A DNA stretch of 64,000 nucleotides from contig CAZLWK010000017.1 of NCBI GenBank assembly GCA_964563395.1, positions 1 to 64,000 of the forward strand. The letters run 5' to 3'. Source of the DNA: JBEVOS01 sp964563395. GTDB lineage: Bacteria; Pseudomonadota; Alphaproteobacteria; Caulobacterales; Aquidulcibacteraceae. Position 1 is the first letter of the stretch. The number at the start of each line of letters is the position of its first letter. The position numbers and the translations under genes were made by a program. The notes below the pieces were generated by a model. It was not told where the DNA came from. It saw only the letters and a list, made by a program, of their open reading frames with translations, and made no database searches. Shown piece after piece: positions 42,439-51,110 of the stretch.

Positions 42439-42800
42439 CCGCGCGGCTGCATCGGCGGCATCACCGGGCGGATTTCGACGCTCGCGGTGCGCGCGGATGG
42501 GCTCTTGGCCGCCCATTCGATCGCCGCGTCGAGATCGGGCGCCTCGATGATGAAATAGCCGGCCAATTGCTCCTTGGAATCGGCGAAGGGCCCGTCCTGC
42601 ACCAGGCGCTTGCCTTCGCGCACGCGGATCGTGGTGGCGGTGTGCGGCGGCTGCAGCCCATCGCCGTTCACCACGGCGCCCGATTGCTGCAAGGCGCCGA
42701 CATAAGCGCCCCACGCGCCCCAATAGGCCTCGGCCTTGGCGGGGTCTTCACGCTCGGCGAAATCGGCGGCCGTCTCATTCAGGATCAACATATATTGCAT
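42435..42800 (-). CDS. YciI-like (DGPF-domain) protein
   Basis: A 121-residue YCII/DGPF protein (MQYMLILNETAADFAERED start, VQDGPFADSKEQLAGYFIIEA). The DGPF motif is at about residues 70-73. The ATG at 42800 was chosen over the upstream one at 42854 because it gives the normal family start. These proteins are small ferredoxin-like ligand or metal binders that commonly precede ECF42-like sigma factors, as here. The biochemical role is unknown. Confidence 0.9.
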   Translation of the reverse strand: MQYMLILNETAADFAEREDPAKAEAYWGAWGAYVGALQQSGAVVNGDGLQPPHTATTIRVREGKRLVQDGPFADSKEQLAGYFIIEAPDLDAAIEWAAKSPSARTASVEIRPVMPPMQPRG

Positions 42801-42913
42801 GGCGAATGCGCCCTTCTGGTTCACGCCGGGCCGCGCCCGGCGAAAGCGGCTCATCCGCCTTCACCGCCATGAGCCCCCGCGCCGCACCATTTCGACATGA
42901 GCGGTGAAAATTT

Positions 42914-43294
42914 CTAGCCCGACCGTCCCATCAAGGCCCGGCCGAGCAGAATAAGCGTCAGCGAGACCACCTCCACCAGGATCGGCTGCAGCGCCTCGGC
43001 CCCGCCCCCGGCGGTGACATAGGTGAACAAGCGCCCGACGAGGGCGAAACCCAAAAGCGCGATCGGCGCCAGCAATAGGCCGCGCCGGCCCGTCAACGCC
43101 GCGACGAAGCAGAACAGCCCCCACGCGCCAAAGAAGCCGCCCATATCGGCCCGGATCGTGGCGAGACCGAGCGCGCCCTCGCCGCTCACGCCGAGCGCGC
43201 CGGCCAATTCCAGCGGACGCGCATAGATCAGCGCGAAGATGGCCAGCGCCGCCAGCGCGTTAAGTCCGATGAGAATTCGTCCAATGATTTGCAT
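42914..43294 (-). CDS. Four-helix membrane protein, DUF4345-like
   Basis: A 126-residue membrane protein with four helices (about 5-27, 48-70, 72-94, 100-122) and an ADMGGFFGAWGLFCFVAALTGRRG segment recalling DUF4345. The ATG at 43294 is followed directly by the first helix. It stands alone in a minus-strand run after the GST gene, with a 28-base gap to it. The function is unknown. Confidence 0.65.
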   Translation of the reverse strand: MQIIGRILIGLNALAALAIFALIYARPLELAGALGVSGEGALGLATIRADMGGFFGAWGLFCFVAALTGRRGLLLAPIALLGFALVGRLFTYVTAGGGAEALQPILVEVVSLTLILLGRALMGRSG

Positions 43295-43322
43295 ATTCGC
43301 CTCCCCAAGAGCCGGAGCTCCT

Positions 43323-44405
43323 TCAGTCTCGCCATTGGCGATCGCGCACATGACGCTCGTTCCGACGGGACGGCGCACAATAGCGCCGCGGATGACCCGA
43401 AAAGTGTTTTCCTCCACCCAGCCAAGCATCAATCTTCGCGCGCGCGCCTGTGTCGAGCCCGTCATAAAAGCTCAAAAGGCGCTGAAAACGCCAGGCACGA
43501 TACGGATTGACGGGCGTATCGAAAAGCGCGTCGCCCGCTTCGAAGACGACACGGCCGCAGCCTTGCGCGCAGGCCAAATCATTAGCCGCCATGTACGGCA
43601 GAAATTCTAAGCTCATGCGCGTCACGATCGGTTGAAGATACGAGGGCGCTCCGTGCGGAAAAGGCGCCGCGCTGAACGCGGACGGCGCGATCGCCCATAT
43701 GCGCCCCACCCAGGCGAGCACATGGGGCGCGCGTGCGCGCATCAAGGCCGCTGGCGTGGGATCGGATGAAAAGTGCCGGAACATGCCGCCAAAGAAACCC
43801 AAATCCGCGCGGGTCGGCCGCGCGCCGAGAATGAACGGCTGAAGGCCAAGAACGGTGTTCAACGCATCCAGCGTATCCAGATAAAGCGCCTCGATCGAGG
43901 GCTCGGTCCGCGCATTGACGCCGTCCTGAAGCAAATATTCGCGTCTTTGCCGGGCCAGAATGAACAGGCGACGCAGAAAAAAGGGCGCGGGGATATCGCG
44001 CAACATGCCGCGCGCGAGGCGAGCGCTCATGAGCCGTGCATCGTCGGTGAAGCGCCAGCGATAGTACAGCGCCGGCCGCCACAGCCATTCGTCGCCATAA
44101 TCCTCCAATAGATGGGCGATAAAGGCTGCACACGGATCGGAGGGCGTGATCAGGGGCGTCTCGGCCTCGAATGCATCGACAATGAGGGGCGTGTCCGTCA
44201 GCCAAGCGCCATTGGGCAATTCCAGCTGGGGCATTTGCGCGACGCCAGTTGCGCGCGCGCAGCGGCGGAAAGCGCGCGTATCCATTTGCTGGAGTCGATA
44301 GCGCTGACCGCGCATGCGCAGATAGGCCTCGATCTTGCCGGTAAAATAGGACAGATCGAGACCATGGACGACGATCTCTTCCTGCGGCGACGACTTTCCA
44401 TTCAT
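43323..44405 (-). CDS. Glutathione S-transferase-like protein (paralogue 1)
   Basis: A 360-residue GST-fold protein, larger than ordinary GSTs. The N-terminal thioredoxin-like half contains DLSYFTGKIEAYLRMRGQRYRL and MPQLELPNGAWLTDTPLIVDAFE; the C-terminal helical half has LLEDYGDEWLWRPALYYRWRF and LGARPTRADLGFFGGM. The EDYGDEWL and YRWR marks are shared with the GST at 50086. It is divergent from the first FGE gene, so it probably belongs to the sulfatase cluster. Confidence 0.82.
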   Translation of the reverse strand: MNGKSSPQEEIVVHGLDLSYFTGKIEAYLRMRGQRYRLQQMDTRAFRRCARATGVAQMPQLELPNGAWLTDTPLIVDAFEAETPLITPSDPCAAFIAHLLEDYGDEWLWRPALYYRWRFTDDARLMSARLARGMLRDIPAPFFLRRLFILARQRREYLLQDGVNARTEPSIEALYLDTLDALNTVLGLQPFILGARPTRADLGFFGGMFRHFSSDPTPAALMRARAPHVLAWVGRIWAIAPSAFSAAPFPHGAPSYLQPIVTRMSLEFLPYMAANDLACAQGCGRVVFEAGDALFDTPVNPYRAWRFQRLLSFYDGLDTGARAKIDAWLGGGKHFSGHPRRYCAPSRRNERHVRDRQWRD

Positions 44406-44458
44406 GGCGTGCTCGATGACGCTGGAAATCGGAACATGAACGCGCTGTACTGACGGCG

Positions 44459-45385
44459 ATGCGCCCTATCCTGTCTCTTCTGCTCTACGCGGCGGCTCTG
44501 TGCGGTTGCGGGCAAGCCCAGCCGACGACATTGCGCGCGTGCGCGGGCGCGGAGGCCATCGGTACGGAGATCGCGGTGGAAGCCGGGCGTTTGACGCGGG
44601 GCGAGGCGCTTTTTTATGAGGAAGAGCGCTTTGGCGGCGCGGGCGACGTAGGCGCCTTCCGCATCGCCGCCACCGAAACCACGAACGCACAATATGAAGC
44701 CTTCGTCGCGGCGACGGGTTATGTGACATTGGCGGAACGACGCGGCGCGGACGGGGCGCCGCACGATGCGCCTTTGGGCGCCGCCGTCTTCGATCGCGCG
44801 ACCGCGCAATGGCGGATCGACGCGGACGCGACATGGCGCGCGCCGCTCGGCGATGGAAGGAGGCCCGATCCGAACGCGCCGGTCGTCGCCGTCGCGTATG
44901 AAGACGCGCTGGCTTATGCGCGCTGGGCGGGGGCGCGCCTGCCCACCGAAGCGGAATGGGAATTCGCGGCCCGCGGCGCCGCGCCCGCCTTCGCGGCCCG
45001 CGAAGCCGAAATCGAAGCCGGCGCCAACACCTGGCAAGGCTTTTTCCCCGTGCGTGACGATGCGAGCGACGGCTTCGCCGGCGCCGCGCCCGTGGGATGT
45101 TTTCCCGCCAACGCGCGTGGGCTTTACGACACGATCGGCAATGTTTGGGAATGGACGTCCGACTGGTACGCCGTGGACGCCGCCGTGCGCAGCGAAAGGG
45201 ACGCCGCCGCCCGCGATCCCGAGGGCGTGGGCAAGCGCGTGATCAAGGGCGGGTCGCACCTGTGCGCCGCGAATTTCTGCGCGCGCTATCGCAGCGGATC
45301 GCGTCAAGGCGGCGATCCTAGTCTCGGCACGTCGCATATCGGCTTTCGCATCGTGCGCGACATCAGCGCGCCAGCGCCGCAATGA
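44459..45385 (+). CDS. Formylglycine-generating enzyme-type protein, predicted lipoprotein
   Basis: A 308-residue SUMF1/FGE-sulfatase domain protein with an N-terminal export signal ending in a cysteine-rich segment (LLYAAALCGCGQ), predicting a lipoprotein or secreted form. FGE marks are RIAATETTNAQYEAFV, RLPTEAEWEFAARG, GNVWEWTSDWY and GGSHLCAANFCARYR, in which Cys269 and Cys274 (C-x4-C) match the copper-binding catalytic pair of aerobic FGE. It would convert the sulfatase cysteine to formylglycine, here outside the cytoplasm. The 3' end overlaps the convergent TetR gene by 23 bases. Confidence 0.82.
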   Translation: MRPILSLLLYAAALCGCGQAQPTTLRACAGAEAIGTEIAVEAGRLTRGEALFYEEERFGGAGDVGAFRIAATETTNAQYEAFVAATGYVTLAERRGADGAPHDAPLGAAVFDRATAQWRIDADATWRAPLGDGRRPDPNAPVVAVAYEDALAYARWAGARLPTEAEWEFAARGAAPAFAAREAEIEAGANTWQGFFPVRDDASDGFAGAAPVGCFPANARGLYDTIGNVWEWTSDWYAVDAAVRSERDAAARDPEGVGKRVIKGGSHLCAANFCARYRSGSRQGGDPSLGTSHIGFRIVRDISAPAPQ

Positions 45386-45968
45386 TGCGCCGCACCACCA
45401 TGCCTGCTGCCTTCGCCGAAAGCTTCTGCTCCTTTCGCAGCCGCAGCCAGGTTTCAAAGGACAGTGTGACGTCGAACGCCTCGAAGCGCGGTGAATCATC
45501 GACAATGGATTTCGGCAGGACGAACAACAGCATTTCGCGCAGCATGCGCGTCATGTCGTCATGCTCGGCGCGCAGAAACGCGGACCGATAACGCTGCGAA
45601 TCCGCGGCGGCCTTCACCGGCATGATTTCCTCAAACAGCCGCACGCGCCGCTCGACGAGCTTTTCCAGGCGCGCGCGCCAATTCGGTCCCTCGAGCGGCG
45701 TTTCGAGAATGGGGCGAATACGCTCAAGCATGACGGACTGCATTTCGGCATAGAGGCTGTCCATGTCGTTGAAGAGACGAAAGACGGTGCGTCGGCCCAC
45801 ATCGGCGCGTTCGGCGACGAGATCGGCGCTGGGCGCCATTTCGCCCTCCCGAGCCAGCGCCATCATCGCCTCGATGATCTTGCGCCGGGAGGCGTCGGCG
45901 CGCAGGCGCCTGCCATCATGCTTTTCCAGCACGATCTGATCGGGCCGTTTGGCGGCGGGCTTGGCCAT
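45363..45968 (-). CDS. TetR/AcrR family transcriptional regulator
   Basis: A 201-residue TetR repressor with the HTH at about residues 23-70 (SRRKIIEAMMALAREGEMAPSADLVAERADVGRRTVFRLFNDMDSLYAEM). An upstream TTG at 46001 is the other possible start. It is divergent from the DsbA-like/MBL/sulfatase operon. The spacer contains a CACT-CAA-AGTG inverted repeat next to a perfect TTGACA, so repression of that operon is likely. Confidence 0.85.
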   Translation of the reverse strand: MAKPAAKRPDQIVLEKHDGRRLRADASRRKIIEAMMALAREGEMAPSADLVAERADVGRRTVFRLFNDMDSLYAEMQSVMLERIRPILETPLEGPNWRARLEKLVERRVRLFEEIMPVKAAADSQRYRSAFLRAEHDDMTRMLREMLLFVLPKSIVDDSPRFEAFDVTLSFETWLRLRKEQKLSAKAAGMVVRRIIAALAR

Positions 45969-45990
45969 GGGACGACGCGCTTTCTGTTTA

Positions 45991-46019
45991 TTGACACTCA
46001 AAGTGCCATCACTTAAGAC
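45991..46019 (+). promoter_or_regulatory. Promoter with overlapping inverted repeat
   Basis: TTGACA at 45991-45996 is a perfect -35 box; 17 bases later TAAGAC is a weak -10 for the operon starting at 46063. The inverted repeat CACTCAAAGTG (45995-46005) overlaps the -35 box, and CACTTAAG recurs at 46010-46017. It is a likely site for the adjacent TetR protein. Confidence 0.5.
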
Positions 46020-46062
46020 GTTGCGTCAAGAAGGCGCTGAAGGGCGCAAGGGGAGGGTCTCC

Positions 46063-47355
46063 ATGCGGGCGGCCGCATCAAGCCTCGCGCCGCGCGTGAT
46101 CACGAGCGGCGCCGTGCGCGGCGGCGTTCGCGCGGCCCATGCCCTGCGCCGGCGCATGAGCGGGGCGCGGCCGATGATCCATTATTTCCACCAGGCGGAC
46201 GATCCCTATTCACACCTCGCCGCGCAAGCCTTGAGCCGGCTTTCCTCTCTTTACGATGTGGAGATCGCGCCGCATCTTGTTTCACCGCCGGATGCGGGCG
46301 CCGCGCCCGAGCCGGAACGCCTCGCCGCCTATGCGCGGCGGGACGCGGCCTTGCTCGCGGCGGCGCACGGCCTCTCTTTTCCAGTCAATGCGCAAGCGCC
46401 CTCGGCCGATCTTGTGGCGAAAGTTTCAGGGCGCCTTGCCTATGTCAGCGAGCCGAGCGCCTTTGCGCGCGAGGCGGTCGCGCTTGGCGAGCGCATGTGG
46501 CGCGGCGAGGCGATCGATGCGCCGCCGCTCGCTTCGCGAGAGGCCTTCGCCGCCGGCGACGCGCTGCGCGCGAGGCTTGGACACTATCTGGGCGCGACGT
46601 TTCATTTCGAAGGCGAATGGTATTGGGGTCTCGATCGGCTGCCCTATCTTGAGGAGCGATTGAAATTCGCGGCGCGCCCGGGCGCGGCGATCCCTGCCTT
46701 CCGCTTCCCGCGGGAATCCGAAGCGCGCGGCGCCGCCGGGGGCGTCACACTCGATTTCTTCCTCTCGTTTCGCAGCCCGTACACCTATCTGGCGGCGGCG
46801 CGCATCCGCGATCTGGCGGCGCGCTATGGCGCGGAATTGCGCTTGCGTTTCGTACTGCCGATGGTGATGCGCGGCCTGCCCGTCCCGCCCGCCAAGCGGC
46901 TTTACATCGTGCGCGACGCCAAGCGCGAAGCCGAGCGTTTCAATCTGCCATTCGGAAAAATCTGCGATCCCGTCGGCGCAGGCGCCCAACGCGGGCTCGC
47001 CGTGCTGCACCATGCGATCCGCGCCGAGGCGGGGCCTGAGTTCGCGGAGTCTTTTTTGAAGGCCGTGTTCGCCGAAGGCGTGGACGCGGCGACCGATGAG
47101 GGGCTCGACGCCGTCGCCAAGCGCGCGGGCCTGTCGCCGTCCTTCGTGCGCATCGCGCTCGCCGATGAAAGCTGGCGCGCCGTCGCGGAGGCGAACCGCG
47201 AGGAAATGTTCGCGCTGGGCGTTTGGGGCGTGCCGTCGTTTCGCGTTGGCGCGCGCGCGGCGCATTGGGGCCAGGATCGACTTTGGGCGGTGGAGGCCGA
47301 TCTCGCGGCCGAGGCGCGCGCGCATTCGCGCCTTTTAGGAGAGCGGACACCATGA
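46063..47355 (+). CDS. Tandem DsbA-like / 2-hydroxychromene-2-carboxylate isomerase family protein
   Basis: A 430-residue protein made of two thioredoxin-fold DsbA-like domains. The first (about residues 35-200) begins IHYFHQADDPYSHLAAQAL, and the second (about 230-420) begins TLDFFLSFRSPYTYLAAARIRDLAARYG. Both have the SPY-type active-site segment of the 2-hydroxychromene-2-carboxylate isomerase/GST-kappa group rather than a CxxC. A strong GGGGAGGG precedes the ATG. It leads the operon of MBL hydrolase, sulfatases, GST, FGE and dehalogenase, and its stop overlaps the next ATG. Confidence 0.82.
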   Translation: MRAAASSLAPRVITSGAVRGGVRAAHALRRRMSGARPMIHYFHQADDPYSHLAAQALSRLSSLYDVEIAPHLVSPPDAGAAPEPERLAAYARRDAALLAAAHGLSFPVNAQAPSADLVAKVSGRLAYVSEPSAFAREAVALGERMWRGEAIDAPPLASREAFAAGDALRARLGHYLGATFHFEGEWYWGLDRLPYLEERLKFAARPGAAIPAFRFPRESEARGAAGGVTLDFFLSFRSPYTYLAAARIRDLAARYGAELRLRFVLPMVMRGLPVPPAKRLYIVRDAKREAERFNLPFGKICDPVGAGAQRGLAVLHHAIRAEAGPEFAESFLKAVFAEGVDAATDEGLDAVAKRAGLSPSFVRIALADESWRAVAEANREEMFALGVWGVPSFRVGARAAHWGQDRLWAVEADLAAEARAHSRLLGERTP

Positions 47356-48413
47356 TGCGATGGCTTCTTATCGGCCTTGCCGCGCTGGCGCTGATCGTCG
47401 GCGCCGTCGCCTACATGCAGCGCGACCAGATCGCGCTCACCATCATGCAGCGCGTGGCCGAACGCAGCATCGGCGCGCCGCGCATCGACGCGCTGGGCGA
47501 AGGCTTGCACGCCGGCTTTTGCGGCACCGGCTCGCCGCTGCAGGATCGCGACCGCGCCGGCCCATGCCTTGCGGTGATCGCGGGCGGGCGCTTGTTCATC
47601 TTCGACGCGGGCGATGGCGCGGCCGAGCAATTGGGCGTCATGGGCTTGCCGCCGGCGCGAATCGAGGCGGTGTTCCTCACGCACTTCCATTCCGATCACA
47701 TCGATGGGCTGGGCGCGCTTTCGCTGCAGCGTTGGGCGGGCGGCGCGGCGACGGCGCCATTGCCGCTTTACGGGCCCGAAGGCGTCGCGCGTGTCGCCGC
47801 CGGCTTCAACGAAGCCTATGCGATCGACAGCACGTATCGCGTGGCTCATCATGGCGCGGCGGTGGTGCCGCCCGGCGGTTTCGGATTCGCCGCGCAGACC
47901 TTCGCCGCGAGCCCCGATATGGCGCTCGTCTATGACCGCGACGGCCTGCGCATCAGCGCCTTCAATGTCGATCATACGCCGGTGGAGCCGGCTGTCGGTT
48001 ATCGAATCGAATATGGCGGGCGCAGCATCGTCGTCACCGGCGACACGGCCGCCTGCGCTTGCATCGCGCGCGCGGCGCGCGGCGCCGATCTTCTGGTGCA
48101 CGAGGCGCTTTCGCCGCGTCTTACCCGCATCGTCGGCGCGGCGGCGCGCAAGAACGGTCAGGACGCTATCGCGAAAATCATGGCCGATATCGAGGATTAT
48201 CACGCAACGCCCGAACAAGCCGCCGAGGCCGCGCAAGAGGCCGGCGTCGCCGCGCTCGCCATCACGCACATGGTGCCGCCCTTGCGCATGGCGCTCTTGG
48301 AGCGTCCATTTCTCGGCGAAGCGAAATCACTCTTCTCCGGCCCGGTCTGGGTGATGCGCGACGGCGATTTCGTCCACATCGCGCCGGACGGCGCCGTGAC
48401 GCGCACACGCTAG
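47352..48413 (+). CDS. Exported metallo-beta-lactamase-fold hydrolase
   Basis: A 353-residue MBL-fold enzyme with an N-terminal membrane anchor or signal (residues 4-22). The zinc motif THFHSDHIDGLG gives His111, His113, Asp115 and His116; further metal ligands lie in VTGDTAACACIA and AITHMVPP. The pattern is like RNase Z/arylsulfatase-type MBL proteins, but with the domain outside the membrane. The gene is coupled to the upstream one (ATGA) and lies 9 bases before sulfatase 1. A role on the same substrate as the sulfatases is inferred. Confidence 0.88.
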   Translation: MMRWLLIGLAALALIVGAVAYMQRDQIALTIMQRVAERSIGAPRIDALGEGLHAGFCGTGSPLQDRDRAGPCLAVIAGGRLFIFDAGDGAAEQLGVMGLPPARIEAVFLTHFHSDHIDGLGALSLQRWAGGAATAPLPLYGPEGVARVAAGFNEAYAIDSTYRVAHHGAAVVPPGGFGFAAQTFAASPDMALVYDRDGLRISAFNVDHTPVEPAVGYRIEYGGRSIVVTGDTAACACIARAARGADLLVHEALSPRLTRIVGAAARKNGQDAIAKIMADIEDYHATPEQAAEAAQEAGVAALAITHMVPPLRMALLERPFLGEAKSLFSGPVWVMRDGDFVHIAPDGAVTRTR

Positions 48414-48422
48414 GGGGAAGAC

Positions 48423-50072
48423 ATGAAACGTCTCGCCATCGCGCTCATCGTCGTGCTCATCCTGGCCGGCGCGGGCTACGCCGCGTTCGAGCGCTACAAA
48501 ATCCACATTCCAGGCTTCATCGCCAAAATGCGCGATCCCATAGCGCCGGCCCAAACGATCAATTGGGCCCAAGGCCCCGCGGAAGCGCCCGCCGGCCCGC
48601 GCGCGCCGAACATCATCGTCATCCTGGCCGACGATCTCGGTTATAACGATATCAGCCTGCATGGCGGGCTCGCCGGGGGGCGCGTGCGCACACCCAATAT
48701 CGACGCCCTGGCGCGCGAGGGCGCGCGCGTGGAAGCCGCCTACGCCAATAACGGCACGTGCTCGCCCACGCGCGCGGCGCTGATGACGGGCCGCTACCCG
48801 ACGCGCTTCGGTTTCGAATTCACCGCCGTGCCGCCGCAACTCGCGGCCGGCGTGGCGCACTTTTCCGAAGGCGAAGGCGCGCCCGCGCCGATCTATCGCG
48901 GCGACCTTGTTTCGAGCCTGCCGCCCTACACGTCGCAGGGCGTGCCGGCGAGCGAGATCACCATCGCCGAAGCCCTGGCCGCGCGCGACTATCACACTAT
49001 ACATATCGGCAAATGGCATTTGGGCGAGAGCGGCGGCATGCGGCCCGAACAACAGGGCTTCGCCGAAAGCCTCGGCATCGCCGCGGGCGGGGGCATGTTT
49101 CTGCCGGCGGGCGATCCGCGCGGCGTAGAGGCGCGCCTGCCTTGGGATCCGATCGATCGCTTCTTGTGGGCGAACGCGCCCTTCGCCGTTCAATGGAATG
49201 GCGGACAGCGTTTCGCGCCGCCTACTTATCTGACCGATTATTTCACCGACGAGGCGGTGCGCGCGATCGAAGCGAACAGAAATCGTCCGTTCTTTCTCTT
49301 TCTCTCCTACACCGCGCCGCACACGCCGCTGCATGCGCTGCGCGAGGATTACGAGGCCTTGGCCGGGATCGAGGATCATACGACGCGCACCTATGGCGCG
49401 ATGATCCTTTCGCTCGATCGCGGCGTGGGCCGGGTGATGGCGGCGCTCAAGGCCAATGGCCTCGATGAGAACACGCTCGTCATCTTCACCAGCGACAATG
49501 GCGGCGCCTGGTATCTCGGCCTGCCGGACATCAACAAGCCGTTCCGCGGTTTCAAGGCGAGCTTCTTCGAGGGCGGCGTGCGCGTGCCCTTCCTCGCGCG
49601 ATGGCCTGGGCAAATTCCCGCCGGCGCCGTGGTGCGCGGGCTCGCCGCCAGCATGGATATTTTCGCCACCGCCGCCGGCGCGGCTGGCGCGGCCATGCCG
49701 TCCGACCGTGTGATGGACGGCGTCGATCTTCTGCCCTTCCTGCGCGGCCAAGCCAGCGTCCCGCCCCGCGAAACGCTTTTCTTCCGCTCAGGCCATTATC
49801 GCGTGGTGCGCCATGGCGATTGGAAGCTGCAGCTCTCTGAACGCCCGCAACGCACCTGGCTTTTCAACTTGGCGGACGATCCGCACGAGCGACGCGATCT
49901 TTCCGCCGCCGCGCCGGACCGCGTGGCCGCGCTGACGGCCCTGATCGAAGCGCATGAGCGGCAAATGCCGCCTCCGCTCTGGCCGGCGATTCTGGAAGGC
50001 CCCAACCGGATCGACGTGCCGCTCAACGCGCCATGGTCGCCGGAACAAGAATACGTCTATTGGCCAAATTGA
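48423..50072 (+). CDS. Type I sulfatase (Sec-exported or anchored)
   Basis: A 549-residue alkaline-phosphatase-fold sulfatase. CSPTRAALMTGR at residues 113-124 is the CxPxR signature in which Cys113 becomes formylglycine. Metal ligands include IVILADDLGYND and TSDNGG. The N-terminal hydrophobic segment (MKRLAIALIVVLILAGAGYAA) has no twin arginine and no clear cleavage site, so it is a Sec signal or a membrane anchor. The gene follows the MBL hydrolase and precedes a GST by 13 bases. Confidence 0.93.
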   Translation: MKRLAIALIVVLILAGAGYAAFERYKIHIPGFIAKMRDPIAPAQTINWAQGPAEAPAGPRAPNIIVILADDLGYNDISLHGGLAGGRVRTPNIDALAREGARVEAAYANNGTCSPTRAALMTGRYPTRFGFEFTAVPPQLAAGVAHFSEGEGAPAPIYRGDLVSSLPPYTSQGVPASEITIAEALAARDYHTIHIGKWHLGESGGMRPEQQGFAESLGIAAGGGMFLPAGDPRGVEARLPWDPIDRFLWANAPFAVQWNGGQRFAPPTYLTDYFTDEAVRAIEANRNRPFFLFLSYTAPHTPLHALREDYEALAGIEDHTTRTYGAMILSLDRGVGRVMAALKANGLDENTLVIFTSDNGGAWYLGLPDINKPFRGFKASFFEGGVRVPFLARWPGQIPAGAVVRGLAASMDIFATAAGAAGAAMPSDRVMDGVDLLPFLRGQASVPPRETLFFRSGHYRVVRHGDWKLQLSERPQRTWLFNLADDPHERRDLSAAAPDRVAALTALIEAHERQMPPPLWPAILEGPNRIDVPLNAPWSPEQEYVYWPN

Positions 50073-50085
50073 GGACCGGGCCCCA

Positions 50086-51096
50086 ATGAGCGAGACCTTT
50101 CTTAAATTGTACGGCGCGCTAGGCTCGCCCTATTCGATGAAGATGCGCGCGGTGCTGCGCTATCGGCGCATTCCGTTCGTCTGGGTGCAAGGGGGCGTGG
50201 CGCAAGCCGTCGCGGCCAAGCTCAAGGCGCCTGTCATTCCCGTGCTGGAATATCCGGACGGAACTTTGCAGAACGATTCAACGCCGCTGATCTACGATCT
50301 GGAAAAGCGCTGGTCGAATGGGCGAGGGATCGTGCCGGAGGATTCCGGCGATGCGTTCCTCGCTTTCCTCATCGAGGATTTCGGCGACGAATGGCTCACC
50401 AAAGCGATGTTCTCCTATCGTTGGCTGCGGCCCAGCGATCAGGAGCGGATGAGCACGTGGCTCTCCTTCGACGCCTCCGGCGGCGGGGGCCGCGAAAAAT
50501 TCGAGGCGCGCGCCAGGATGTTCCGCGACCGCCAAGTGGGCCGCATGGCGCTGGTGGGCTGCACGCCGGAGAACGCTCCGCTCATCGAGGAAAGCACGCG
50601 CCGCGTGCTCGCGGCGCTGGAGGCGCATGTCGTCACTACGCGCTTCCTCTTTGGCGAGCGCCCGTCCCTCGCCGAATTCGGGCTTTACGGACAGCTCTCG
50701 CAATTGGGCGTCGATCCCACAGCGCACGACATGTACCGCGCGAATTTTCCTTATGCCTTCCGCTGGCTTTTGCACATGGACGATCTTTCCGGCCATGAAG
50801 GCGCATGGACGCCGGGGGCCGCGCGTGACAGCAACGTCCTGCGCGATCTCTTGCGCGTCGTCGGCGATGTCTATTTTCCCTTTCTCCTCGCCAATGCGCG
50901 CGCGGTCGAAGCCGGCGCGAGCGAAGTGCGCTTCGAGGCGCTGGGCATGCCTTTCGCGCAGGGGCCGTTCAAGTATCAAGTGAAGTGCCTTGCCGAATTG
51001 CGCCGCGCCTATGCCGCGCTGCCGGACGCGGCGCGCGCGGCGATCGATCCGCTGCTTGAAGAAACCCATTGCCTTGCGCCGCTGCGCGCGCACTGA
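50086..51096 (+). CDS. Glutathione S-transferase-like protein (paralogue 2)
   Basis: A 336-residue large GST-fold protein. The N-terminal domain is KLYGALGSPYSMKMRAVLRYRRIPFVW, with PVIPVLEYPDGTLQNDSTPLIYDLE as the glutathione-binding cis-Pro/ST motif. The C-terminal half has LIEDFGDEWLTKAMFSYRWLR. It is related to the GST at 43323, although the two share mainly the EDxGDEWL core. It sits between the two sulfatase genes in one operon, so conjugation or reductive cleavage of a sulfatase product is a reasonable guess. Confidence 0.83.
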   Translation: MSETFLKLYGALGSPYSMKMRAVLRYRRIPFVWVQGGVAQAVAAKLKAPVIPVLEYPDGTLQNDSTPLIYDLEKRWSNGRGIVPEDSGDAFLAFLIEDFGDEWLTKAMFSYRWLRPSDQERMSTWLSFDASGGGGREKFEARARMFRDRQVGRMALVGCTPENAPLIEESTRRVLAALEAHVVTTRFLFGERPSLAEFGLYGQLSQLGVDPTAHDMYRANFPYAFRWLLHMDDLSGHEGAWTPGAARDSNVLRDLLRVVGDVYFPFLLANARAVEAGASEVRFEALGMPFAQGPFKYQVKCLAELRRAYAALPDAARAAIDPLLEETHCLAPLRAH

Positions 51097-51110
51097 AGCG
51101 AGTCCAACCA

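Noticed and set aside
48327..49751. 474-residue minus-strand frame opposite sulfatase 1
   Set aside because: It is a composition shadow of the sulfatase gene with no domain or ribosome-binding site.
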